Assembly (NCBI GenBank): GCA_903887275.1
Contig: CAISPD010000232.1
Span: forward strand, 1-63,938
Length of the DNA: 63,938 nucleotides
Source: an uncultured Mucilaginibacter sp.
Lineage (GTDB): Bacteria; Bacteroidota; Bacteroidia; Sphingobacteriales; Sphingobacteriaceae
Reading direction: 5' to 3'
Part shown: positions 1 through 7,992 of the stretch, piece by piece
How positions within the stretch are numbered: position 1 is the first letter of the stretch
Layout of the letters: each line of letters starts with the position of its first letter
Made by a program: the position numbers and the translations under genes
Notes under the pieces: model-generated
Told to the model about the DNA's origin: nothing
Seen by the model: only the letters and a program-made list of their open reading frames with translations
The model's database searches: none

Positions 1-70
1 CCTGAGCCGCGAAAACAACGGCAAGCATCGTTAATGCTGTTGCAGGAAGCCGGTTTTTTAGGTAATGCAT
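1..70 (-). CDS. N-terminal fragment of a secreted or membrane protein
   Basis: An ATG on the minus strand at 70-68 opens a frame that runs off the left edge of the window. The 23 visible residues have a basic start (Lys5, Arg7) followed by a hydrophobic stretch (Ala-Leu-Thr-Met-Leu-Ala-Val-Val-Phe-Ala-Ala), which looks like a Sec signal peptide. The product cannot be named from this piece. The gene is divergent from the M1 peptidase gene at 539. The start is the only nearby ATG in frame, but the true start could differ. Confidence 0.5.
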   Translation of the reverse strand, partial: MHYLKNRLPATALTMLAVVFAAQ

Positions 71-538
71 CGTATGACTTGATAAGGTTGCAGTTCGCTT
101 TAATTCCGCAACTCAATTGATTGGCTGAAATGGCAGTGGAGCCCGATCAGGTACTTTGCTACCGGTCAGGCCACTACGCATCACTGCTGAATTACAACGA
201 GTTTATTACCAGTTGAAAATACCATCATTAATGCCAGTAACAACTACAAAAGGTAGTAGGATGGCTCGCCGTAAGCGACCACTCTCAGGTAATTATTAGC
301 GGGGATGTGTTAGAATGTAAACGCGGGGGGCTTTGTAGTTTTACAGCGCACCGACACCCAGCGGTGAGCCTTAAAATGATACTAAGGAGAACAGGGAGTA
401 AAAAGGGGCCGGGGCAAGTACGAAACACATGCACAACCATATTTTACCCAAAACTTACCACATTATACCCATGCGTAAACAAATCCTAGGTTTATCGTTA
501 TTGTTGCTAAATTTATATTGGTGTATCCCTTAATTTCA
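71..538. other. Intergenic region with a signal-peptide-like mini-ORF
   Basis: No convincing full gene is seen in this 468-bp spacer between divergent genes. At 471-533 a plus-strand ATG opens a 20-codon frame that begins Met-Arg-Lys-Gln, continues with a Leu-rich hydrophobic core and stops just before the ATG of the peptidase at 539. It reads like a decapitated signal peptide or an upstream leader ORF. A 60-codon frame at 307-489 has poor composition and is not accepted. No clear TAnnTTTG promoter box was found. Confidence 0.35.
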
Positions 539-2206
539 ATGAAGAGAATATTATTTGTTTTGCTGGCTCTGTTCCTGTTGCATGGCGCTGGTTACGCACA
601 GTTGCTGAGAGGCAAAACACAGTTTACCCATGCCGATACACTACGCGGTACGCTTACGCCATTACGCAGTTGTTACGATATCAACTATTACCACCTCGAC
701 GTAAAGTTTGATATTGATAAAAGATTTATCAGCGGCAATAACCTGTTCCGGTTCACTGCTACTGACAATTTCAAAAAGCTGCAATTTGATCTTTTTGCCA
801 ACCTGAAAGTTGAAAAAGTTGTCTATAAGAAAATATCATTACCGTTTACCCGTGAGGCAAATGCTGTATTTGTTACGTTCCCAAAAACTATTCAAAAAGG
901 AGCTCGGGATACGTTCCGGGTATATTTTTCAGGCAATCCCATCATTGCAAAACGTGCACCCTGGGATGGTGGTGTAATGTATAGTAGTGACAGTACAGGC
1001 AAACCCTGGGTAGCTACAGCCTGTGAAGGCATGGGTGCCAGTGTATGGTGGCCCAATAAAGATCACCTGAGCGATGAGGTGGATAGCATGCTGATCAGTA
1101 TTAGTGTGCCAAAGGGATTGAAGGATGTTTCAAATGGCCGGCTTCGAAATGTAACCGACCTTGGCGACGGCTATACCCGTTTCGACTGGTTTGTAGCAAA
1201 TCCGATTAACAATTATGATGTTGCTGCCAATATAGGCGACTATACCGAATTTAAAGATACCTATGAGGGCGAAAAAGGCAAATTGGACCTTGATTACTGG
1301 GTGCTTCCAGCCGACCTTGAAAAGGCTAAAAAGCAATTTGCTGCCAATGTAAAGCCGATGTTAAAGTCGTTTGAATATTGGTTCGGGCCTTATCCTTTTT
1401 ACGAAGACGGTTATAAGCTGGTGGAAACCCCGCACCTGGGTATGGAGCACCAAAGCGCTGTAGCTTATGGTAATCATTTTATGAATGGTTATCTCGGGAT
1501 GGATCTTTCGCAAACCGGCTGGGGACTAAAATGGGATTATATAGTAGTACATGAAAGCGGGCACGAGTGGTTTGGTAATAATATTACCGCGAAAGATCTG
1601 GCCGATATGTGGATACATGAAGGCTTTACCTGTTATGCGGAAGACCTGTTTATTGATCATGAGTATGGCAGGCAAGCTTCTGCTGAATATGCTTACGGTT
1701 TAAGGCAGGGGATTGAAAACGCCAATCCAATAGTGGGGTATTATGGTGTGAATAAAGAAGGCTCGGAAGATATGTATCCAAAGGGTGCGGTGTTACTGAA
1801 CATGGTTAGGGTAATCATCAACAATGATGATAAATGGCGTGGGATACTTCGAGGACTCAATAAGACCTTTTACCACCAAACCGTAACCTATGATGATATC
1901 ATCGACTATATAGTAAAACAATCGGGCATTAATCTTGCACCGGTATTTGACCAGTACCTGCATTATGCCAAACTGCCTACGCTCGATGTCACCTGGAAAA
2001 ACAATAGATCCTATTTTAAATGGGTAGCAGATGCCAAAGGTTTTAATATGCCGGTAAAAGTTAGGGTGAAAGGTGGTGAATACCTGGTGATCAACCCAAC
2101 AACCGAGTTGCAGGAGCTAAAAATACCGGGTGCAAACCAGGAGAATCTGGAAGCGGATACATTTGACTTTTACATCAGGTTATCTGGGATAAAGAAGAGT
2201 AATTGA
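539..2206 (+). CDS. M1 family metallopeptidase, first of a tandem pair
   Basis: This encodes a secreted zinc aminopeptidase-like protein of about 555 residues. A signal peptide (MKRILFVLLALFLL, ending near Tyr-Ala-Gln) opens it. The M1 zinc signature HESGH starts at residue 338, and the third ligand Glu follows exactly 18 residues after the second His (Glu361). The transition-state Tyr is about residue 413 (context Asp-Met-Tyr-Pro-Lys-Gly). The usual GAMEN exopeptidase motif appears as GMEHQ, so substrate recognition may differ from classical aminopeptidases. It lacks the long C-terminal helical domain of PepN and fits the short Bacteroidota M1 group. The start is placed at the ATG at 539 because an upstream TTG at 518 would push residues in front of the signal peptide. 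The next gene, 73 bp downstream, is a close paralog. Confidence 0.9.
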   Translation: MKRILFVLLALFLLHGAGYAQLLRGKTQFTHADTLRGTLTPLRSCYDINYYHLDVKFDIDKRFISGNNLFRFTATDNFKKLQFDLFANLKVEKVVYKKISLPFTREANAVFVTFPKTIQKGARDTFRVYFSGNPIIAKRAPWDGGVMYSSDSTGKPWVATACEGMGASVWWPNKDHLSDEVDSMLISISVPKGLKDVSNGRLRNVTDLGDGYTRFDWFVANPINNYDVAANIGDYTEFKDTYEGEKGKLDLDYWVLPADLEKAKKQFAANVKPMLKSFEYWFGPYPFYEDGYKLVETPHLGMEHQSAVAYGNHFMNGYLGMDLSQTGWGLKWDYIVVHESGHEWFGNNITAKDLADMWIHEGFTCYAEDLFIDHEYGRQASAEYAYGLRQGIENANPIVGYYGVNKEGSEDMYPKGAVLLNMVRVIINNDDKWRGILRGLNKTFYHQTVTYDDIIDYIVKQSGINLAPVFDQYLHYAKLPTLDVTWKNNRSYFKWVADAKGFNMPVKVRVKGGEYLVINPTTELQELKIPGANQENLEADTFDFYIRLSGIKKSN

Positions 2207-2279
2207 TGTTTTTTCTTCCGGCTATAAGGCCTTCTTTTGGCTACAGCAAAATACTATTGACTATAACTATTAATTGAAC

Positions 2280-3944
2280 ATGATAAAAAAACTTTCATTG
2301 CTTACTGTAATGCTCGTAGGAGCACTAGGGCTGAATACCTATGCACAACTTGGTGCCGATAAAGAAACCTTTACCCGCGCAGATTCATTAAGGGGATATT
2401 TGTCGCCATTGCGCACCTGTTATGATATCAACTACTATCACCTTGACGTTAAGTTTGATATACCGGATAAATCGATAAGTGGAAACGTTTTGTTCAAATT
2501 TACTGCAACAACTGATTTTACCAGATTGCAGTTCGATCTGTTCTCTAACCTGAATGTTGATAAGGTGATCTATAAGGGCCAGGAAATACCTTATACCCGC
2601 GAGTTCAATGCTGTATTTATCACATTTCCTAAACCAATACAGAAGGATAGCAAAGATGAGTTTACGGTTTATTATTCCGGACATCCAACCATTGCGAAAC
2701 GTGCACCCTGGGACGGCGGCATAGAATACAATGTCGATTCCCTTGGGCATTACTGGGTAAATACGGCCTGTCAGGGTATGGGCGCCAGTGTATGGTGGCC
2801 CAACAAAGACCACCAGGCAGATGAGGTAGACAGCGCATTGATCAGTATTAGCGTGCCAAATGGTTTAAAAGATGTATCCAATGGTCGCCTGCGTAAAGTA
2901 ACCAGGCTCAAAGACGGCTATACCCGTTTTGATTGGTTTGTGGCCAACCCTATCAACAACTATGATATAGAAGCCAATATTGGCGATTATACCCACTTCT
3001 CAGACACCTTTGATGGCGAAAAAGGCAAACTGACCCTGGATTTTTGGCCGCTGAGTTATAACCTCGAGAAAGCTAAAAAGCAATTATTGCCCAATGCCCG
3101 CAATATGCTAAGCGCCTTTGAATACTGGTTCGGGCCCTATCCTTTTTATGAAGATGGCTATAAACTTGTTGAATCGCATCACCTGGGTATGGAACATCAA
3201 AGTGGTACTGCTTACGGCAACCATTACCAAAATGGTTATTTGGGTAACGATTTGTCAGGCACCGGATGGGGATTGAAGTGGGATTTTATTGTGGTGCATG
3301 AAAGCGGCCACGAATGGTTCGGAAACAATATTACATCGAAAGACCTGGGTGATATGTGGATACACGAGAGCTTCACCAACTATTCGGAATCATTGTTCAT
3401 TGATAAGTTTTATGGCAAGCAGGCCGGGCAGGAGTATGTACATGGTACCCGTCCGCGTATTGTCAACGATCGTCCGATAGTAGGACCTTATAATGTGAAC
3501 AAGGAAGGATCGGGCGATATGTATTATAAAGGCGGTAACCTGCTGAACATGGTGCGCACGATCATCAACGATGATGAGAAATGGCGCAATATACTTCGTG
3601 GTTTAAACAAGACTTTTTATCACCAGACGGTAACTTATGATGATATTGTGAATTATATAAGCGATCAGTCGGGCATCAACCTTCGGCCTGTATTTGATCA
3701 ATACCTGCATTATAAAAATTTGCCGATCCTGGAGTTCAGCACTGGGAAAGATGGTAAATTGGTTACACGCTGGCTGGCCGATGCCAAAGGTTTTAATATG
3801 CCTGTACGTGTTAGGGTAAACGGCGGCGAATACCAATTCATAAAGCCAACTACCCGGTTTAGTCCTGTAGGTATCGATGGCGCTACAAAAGATAATATCG
3901 AAGCAGACACCTTTAATTATTATATCGGGGTTTTGGTGGAGTAA
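2280..3944 (+). CDS. M1 family metallopeptidase, second of a tandem pair
   Basis: This is a secreted M1-type zinc peptidase of about 554 residues, aligned end to end with its upstream neighbour and identical at most positions by eye. The signal peptide starts MIKKLSLLTVMLVG. The HESGH motif starts at residue 340 and the third zinc ligand is Glu363. The catalytic Tyr lies in Asp-Met-Tyr-Tyr-Lys-Gly-Gly, and the exopeptidase-type motif is again GMEHQ. The ATG at 2280 is preferred over a TTG six bases earlier. Differences from the first copy are spread along the protein, so this is an old duplication with both copies kept intact rather than a recent repeat. Both copies probably work on peptides in the periplasm or at the surface; the substrate is unknown. 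Confidence 0.9.
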   Translation: MIKKLSLLTVMLVGALGLNTYAQLGADKETFTRADSLRGYLSPLRTCYDINYYHLDVKFDIPDKSISGNVLFKFTATTDFTRLQFDLFSNLNVDKVIYKGQEIPYTREFNAVFITFPKPIQKDSKDEFTVYYSGHPTIAKRAPWDGGIEYNVDSLGHYWVNTACQGMGASVWWPNKDHQADEVDSALISISVPNGLKDVSNGRLRKVTRLKDGYTRFDWFVANPINNYDIEANIGDYTHFSDTFDGEKGKLTLDFWPLSYNLEKAKKQLLPNARNMLSAFEYWFGPYPFYEDGYKLVESHHLGMEHQSGTAYGNHYQNGYLGNDLSGTGWGLKWDFIVVHESGHEWFGNNITSKDLGDMWIHESFTNYSESLFIDKFYGKQAGQEYVHGTRPRIVNDRPIVGPYNVNKEGSGDMYYKGGNLLNMVRTIINDDEKWRNILRGLNKTFYHQTVTYDDIVNYISDQSGINLRPVFDQYLHYKNLPILEFSTGKDGKLVTRWLADAKGFNMPVRVRVNGGEYQFIKPTTRFSPVGIDGATKDNIEADTFNYYIGVLVE

Positions 3945-4062
3945 CCCTAAAGCATCGATATTAAGCATTCAGTATTCATTATTCGCTATTCAATATTTTT
4001 TTTAAAGTTCTTGCAACGTCTCGGTAAATTCTTGTGTCTTATAGTTATCAAAACAAAAAATC

Positions 4063-4791
4063 ATGAGATTGATAACCAAAACTCTTTTAGTATGTCTGGC
4101 GACTGTCGGCATCATTAATACCTTTACTGCACCTGCTGCTATTGCACAGCAAAAAACTGAGGACAGAAACTTATCTGGCTTCCACGCACTTGATGTAGGC
4201 GGACCATTTGATGTCAGGCTTACACAGGGATCAACAGAATCTGTTAAAGTTGAGGCTCCAGCCGATGTTATCGGAAAAATTACCACCGAAGTGAGCGGTG
4301 GCGTATTGAAGGTTTACAATAAACACAGCGAGGCCTTTCATTGGAACGATGCTTTTCACCACCGCAAAATTTTAGTTTACGTTACTGTTAAGGATATCAA
4401 TAGTATATCTGTTTCGGGCTCAGGCGATGTTTCATTTTCCGAAGGCATTCATGCTGATAGGTTAAACCTGCATGTTTCAGGCTCTGGCGATGTTAACGGT
4501 TTGCTGGAAGTAAAAGACCTGGAAGCAAGTATCTCAGGCTCGGGCGATATCAAACTATCTGGCCATGCCGAAAATTCCCAGGTGAGAGTTACCGGCTCGG
4601 GCGACTATAGTGCACGTGATCTGCACACTTCTAATACCAGTGTACATATCAGTGGTTCTGGCGATGCTTCGGTTTATGCAAGCAGCAAAATTGACGCTTC
4701 CATTTCGGGCTCAGGTGATGTTCGCTATTCCGGCAATCCAAAAAGCGTTATAAAATCTAAATCGGGTAGTGGAGATATCAGCGGCGATTGA
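4063..4791 (+). CDS. Head-GIN domain (DUF2807) secreted protein
   Basis: A 242-residue exported protein with a signal peptide (residues 1-28, ending in Ala-Ile-Ala-Gln-Gln) and a DUF2807 putative auto-transporter adhesin head-GIN domain. The mature part is a right-handed beta-solenoid type array: the tetrapeptide Gly-Ser-Gly-Asp occurs seven times from about residue 120 to the end, spaced about 20 residues, each followed by a short hydrophobic strand. Proteins of this kind are common in Bacteroidota and are thought to be periplasmic or surface-attached; no biochemical function is established. It is monocistronic and ends just before a perfect bidirectional hairpin. Confidence 0.85.
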   Translation: MRLITKTLLVCLATVGIINTFTAPAAIAQQKTEDRNLSGFHALDVGGPFDVRLTQGSTESVKVEAPADVIGKITTEVSGGVLKVYNKHSEAFHWNDAFHHRKILVYVTVKDINSISVSGSGDVSFSEGIHADRLNLHVSGSGDVNGLLEVKDLEASISGSGDIKLSGHAENSQVRVTGSGDYSARDLHTSNTSVHISGSGDASVYASSKIDASISGSGDVRYSGNPKSVIKSKSGSGDISGD

Positions 4792-4814
4792 TCCCGATCA
4801 TAAAAATCATCTAT

Positions 4815-4850
4815 AAATGAGAAAGGCCGCTAATGCGGCCTTTCTCATTT
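4815..4850. terminator. Bidirectional intrinsic terminator
   Basis: A perfect 16-bp inverted repeat (AAATGAGAAAGGCCGC at 4815-4830 and its complement at 4835-4850) around a TAAT loop lies between two convergent genes that end at 4791 and 4852. The A tract on one side and the T tract on the other let it act in both directions. Confidence 0.9.
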
Positions 4851-4851
4851 A

Positions 4852-5880
4852 TTATTTGAACGTGGCTATTTTCCGTCTGCCAAGGTCATAGGTTACCCGG
4901 AATGCCTCCTGGTTACTGGTAAAGCCCGGTGTGCGGTGTATACTCAGAACAAACTGTCCCTTCAACCCCCTGGCGTTAAATGCCGACCAAATAAGGTCCA
5001 GCCGGTTATAGAATTTTTTGGTGTAAAAAGTATCGCCATAGCTTAACGCCTGTCCCGGCTGGCCGCTATAAAATTCGTTTCTAACTGCAAAATGGCCGAA
5101 ACTGCCATAGATATTTGACATAAATCCTTGCCCTGTTTGCCAGCCATCAAGGCCACGTACCCTGGCCATAGTCATCATCCAGTCAGCCTGCAGGGTTAGC
5201 GAATCAAGAAGCGTTTGTTTTTTTGTCAAATCCAGTCCCAGGAGTATTTCGGCACCGCCATTTTCCATAATGTGATCATTGGGCAATAATACAGCGGCTC
5301 CGGCATCATGTAACAATAGCGTATAATGTTCGATATAAAATGGTCCGTTTACCGAGGGGCGGTATTTGCCAGAAAAGCCAAACAAGAACTCTTCCCGTTG
5401 CGTAGCGGTTTGACGGCTAACCCAATCGATCCAGCCGGTTTCTGTAAAATGCGCCGAGTGATATTGAGCTAACAGGCCTTCCACATTTGGCCGGTAATAA
5501 AGCATTGTGTCATTCAAAAAAGCACGCGGGTAGCTGGTAAGCAGACCTTCTCTGGGAAATTCACCGGCAAAAAAGTTCCAGCTTTTTCCTCTGAAATTAT
5601 AATAAGCAATGGGGTTGGCGGTCAGAAAATAAGGTTGGGCGCCAAACTCATGGATGGCATTGGTTCCCACAACAAAGCGGTTCATGGAATCAATGTTCAA
5701 ACCTAAACTCAACGATGTACGGGTGCCCGAATAAGTTCTTGATCGGGCTACAAAATCTTTATACTCGCGGTTGTCTAAAAAACCAAGGCCCGTAAAATCA
5801 ACATCCAGCGTAGTTTGCGCCAGAACTTTGGTGAAGCCAATAAAAATAAAAAGTAATAACAGGTAGAGTTTTTTGATCAT
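4852..5880 (-). CDS. Exported protein, probable outer-membrane beta-barrel
   Basis: A 342-residue protein with a signal peptide (MIKKLYLLLLFIFIGF, cleavage near Leu-Ala-Gln). The mature part is rich in aromatic residues and alternating polar/hydrophobic segments and ends in Lys-Ile-Ala-Thr-Phe-Lys, as in many Bacteroidota barrels. No catalytic motif is seen and I do not recognise the family. It starts 9 bp after the stop of the glycosyltransferase at 5890, so the two are probably co-transcribed. A role in surface polysaccharide or lipid glycosylation would be a guess from context only. Confidence 0.7.
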   Translation of the reverse strand: MIKKLYLLLLFIFIGFTKVLAQTTLDVDFTGLGFLDNREYKDFVARSRTYSGTRTSLSLGLNIDSMNRFVVGTNAIHEFGAQPYFLTANPIAYYNFRGKSWNFFAGEFPREGLLTSYPRAFLNDTMLYYRPNVEGLLAQYHSAHFTETGWIDWVSRQTATQREEFLFGFSGKYRPSVNGPFYIEHYTLLLHDAGAAVLLPNDHIMENGGAEILLGLDLTKKQTLLDSLTLQADWMMTMARVRGLDGWQTGQGFMSNIYGSFGHFAVRNEFYSGQPGQALSYGDTFYTKKFYNRLDLIWSAFNARGLKGQFVLSIHRTPGFTSNQEAFRVTYDLGRRKIATFK

Positions 5881-5889
5881 ATTAAAATA

Positions 5890-7605
5890 TTATTCAACGT
5901 TTAATTTAATAATCCTGCTGTTTTTACTACCCGGGAATGGGTCTGTACGAACGGAAAAAAGCAAGGTATAATTACCCTTAATTAACGGTGCAGTAAAGTT
6001 AAAAGTATATGGTTTGCCTTCGCCGGGCCCTAGGTAAATAAGGTGGAAATCCTGCCCTGAAGCCTGGACAGATTGTTCATTCAAACCAACAAAAGTGCAA
6101 GCTTCAAGTACAACCTGATGCTGGTATCCCTGGTTACCAAAGTTTATGGCGACGTTATACGGGTTTGTTATTTGAAGGCGCAAGGCCAGTTTTTGACCGG
6201 GCATTGCATTGAATTGGTATTGAGGCAATTCAATTTTTACCTGCTGATAGCTACGCATATCATTTACCCAACCACCATACCATGTGCCGGCCGGTGTGTT
6301 AAGTGTATCGGCACTGATGCCTTTCAAAGGATTACGTAATACAAAATAGGCTTTTTGATGCTGAAAGTCCTGTTCAATAGGCCAGATGTCAAACTGGGTT
6401 AGCCGGTAATTGCGGTTATCATAAGCGAAACCCCTGGTGCTATTTGTGTAAAAATCATATTTCGATGGGTTTTGAAACCCTTCATTAAAAATCACGTAAT
6501 TATTACCAGCCTTTTGCCGGATGATATTGGTCCAGTCGCGGTAACCAAACTGGCTTTTAATTTGACCTACTCTTCTGATCAGGGGCGAGGCCGTCATGAT
6601 CAATACCCTGATGGTGATCACAAACAGGGTATTGATGATCGCCAGACGGGTGACCCATGGCTGCCAATTGTTTCCCTGTTTGAAGGAGATAAGCGCTAAT
6701 ATGATCAGCGGGGCAAAGCCGATCAGCGTCCATTGGGGCTGAACTTCACCTCGGAAACTACTGATGAGGAAGAATATAAACGTGCCACCTGCATTTACCA
6801 GCAAACAGCGTAAGAAACGATCTGTTACCTTTATACGGGTTGCCTTATAAAACCATAACCAACCCACCAGCGGACCTGCCATTAGAATTTGCGCCGGAAA
6901 GTAAGTCCAGGTTTGGTCAAAATTATAATGATCAGTGGTCTGTTCAAACAGGTGATAGTTTACTGAAGGATACCCATGATTTGCCTGCCACAAAATATGA
7001 GGCACATATAGCGCCAAGGAAGCCAATACAATAAACCAAAAAGTTTTTCTTTTGAATAACGTTAGATCTGAAAGCACGGTAAAGCCAACCAGCAGTATGC
7101 CATGGTATTTGCTATAAAGCAATCCGGCAATGATCAATGCCAGCAATAAGGCCCTTTTGAGATCGTCTTTTTCCGAATATTTCTGGTAGGTAAAATAAAA
7201 CAGCGTTGTGAAAAGGAATAGCGGCGCATCGGGCGTTACCATAAACCCGTAAAGGTTGAAAATAAACATACCCGAAGCCACCAAAATAAACCATTTGACC
7301 TCTGCACCATATTTTTTTACGATGAGCCACAATAAGTAAAGCGATACAGTACTCGACAAAACTGTGGTGATACGAACCCCAAATTCCGAATGCACCAAAC
7401 TATCGCCTATGCGGATAAAAAGAGCCACCATGGGTGGGTGATCGAAATAACCCCAGTCGAGGTAACGGGAATAAAGCCAGTAATAAGCCTCATCAGCGTG
7501 AATCTCAGCAGTAATAGCTTGTACTACATTCAGGAGCGTCCAGCCAGCAAGGAAATACCATATCCATTGATCGGTTTTCGTTTTATTTGATGGGACTGCT
7601 GGCAT
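5890..7605 (-). CDS. GT39/ArnT-like integral membrane glycosyltransferase
   Basis: A 571-residue polytopic membrane protein of the PMT/ArnT superfamily (glycosyltransferase family 39, PMT_2 domain). The first periplasmic loop carries the acidic substrate motif of this family around residues 33-40 (His-Ala-Asp-Glu-Ala-Tyr-Tyr-Trp) and a second one further on (Asp-His-Pro-Pro-Met). About ten hydrophobic helices follow to residue ~330, then a soluble C-terminal domain of about 200 residues. Such enzymes move a sugar from a polyprenyl-phosphate donor to lipid or protein on the periplasmic side; donor and acceptor are not predictable here. It leads a two-gene unit with the barrel protein downstream. 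Confidence 0.85.
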   Translation of the reverse strand: MPAVPSNKTKTDQWIWYFLAGWTLLNVVQAITAEIHADEAYYWLYSRYLDWGYFDHPPMVALFIRIGDSLVHSEFGVRITTVLSSTVSLYLLWLIVKKYGAEVKWFILVASGMFIFNLYGFMVTPDAPLFLFTTLFYFTYQKYSEKDDLKRALLLALIIAGLLYSKYHGILLVGFTVLSDLTLFKRKTFWFIVLASLALYVPHILWQANHGYPSVNYHLFEQTTDHYNFDQTWTYFPAQILMAGPLVGWLWFYKATRIKVTDRFLRCLLVNAGGTFIFFLISSFRGEVQPQWTLIGFAPLIILALISFKQGNNWQPWVTRLAIINTLFVITIRVLIMTASPLIRRVGQIKSQFGYRDWTNIIRQKAGNNYVIFNEGFQNPSKYDFYTNSTRGFAYDNRNYRLTQFDIWPIEQDFQHQKAYFVLRNPLKGISADTLNTPAGTWYGGWVNDMRSYQQVKIELPQYQFNAMPGQKLALRLQITNPYNVAINFGNQGYQHQVVLEACTFVGLNEQSVQASGQDFHLIYLGPGEGKPYTFNFTAPLIKGNYTLLFSVRTDPFPGSKNSRIIKLNVE

Positions 7606-7623
7606 GAATGCAAATGTAATTAT

Positions 7624-7662
7624 AAGTCCGGAAGTCCGTGAAAGTCCGCATAAGTCCGGAAG
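7624..7662. repeat. GGAAGTCCG dispersed repeat, site A
   Basis: A 39-bp stretch made of four imperfect copies of AAGTCCG, with the core GTCCGGAAGTCCG. The same vocabulary recurs at 56029-56066 and, inverted, at 61733-61765. It lies in the spacer between the PQQ dehydrogenase stop and the glycosyltransferase start. Confidence 0.7.
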
Positions 7663-7706
7663 ATTAATTTGGTGGGCGAACCAAATATACTGCGCCCAGG
7701 CGATCG

Positions 7707-7951
7707 CGCCGATTCAAGCGGGACGAATGAACTGACGGGGGGCATACCTTGCGATTGCCACGTCGCCCAAACGCTCAAACCTGAGCAGGCTCCTCGCAAA
7801 GACAATATTTTTTTTCCGCCGATTCAAGCGGGACGCTTGAACTGGCGGGGGCATACCTTGCGATTGCCACGTCGCACAAACGCTCAAACCTGAGCAGGCT
7901 CCTCGCAAAGACAATATTTTTTTCCGCCGATTCAAGCGTCGCGCTTGAATC
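7707..7951. repeat. Tandem ~109-bp repeat with palindromic boundaries
   Basis: Two nearly identical units (7707-7816 and 7817-7924, periods 110 and 108 bp) are followed by the beginning of a third. Each unit starts with GATTCAAGCG. In the second unit this forms an 8-bp stem with a GGA loop (7823-7841); in the truncated third it is a perfect 10-bp stem with a TCG loop (7929-7951); in the first the right arm has decayed. Read on the minus strand the unit contains TTTGCGAGGAGCC and CGACGTGGCAATCGCAAGG, wording I associate with dispersed intergenic repeats of Sphingobacteria. A 6-bp stem (TTTCAG/CTGAAA, 7960-7978) follows. No gene is present in 7606-7992. Confidence 0.8.
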
Positions 7952-7992
7952 CTAAACCGTTTCAGCGTCCCACTGAAAAGCAAACGGCCCCA

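Noticed and set aside
307..489. 60-codon plus-strand frame upstream of the M1 gene
   Set aside because: Composition is mixed with Cys, Arg and Thr runs, has no domain or export signal, and overlaps the better mini-ORF at 471.
7669..7983. Short frames on both strands in the 7.7-8.0 kb spacer
   Set aside because: They repeat with the 109-bp DNA period and encode low-quality peptides.
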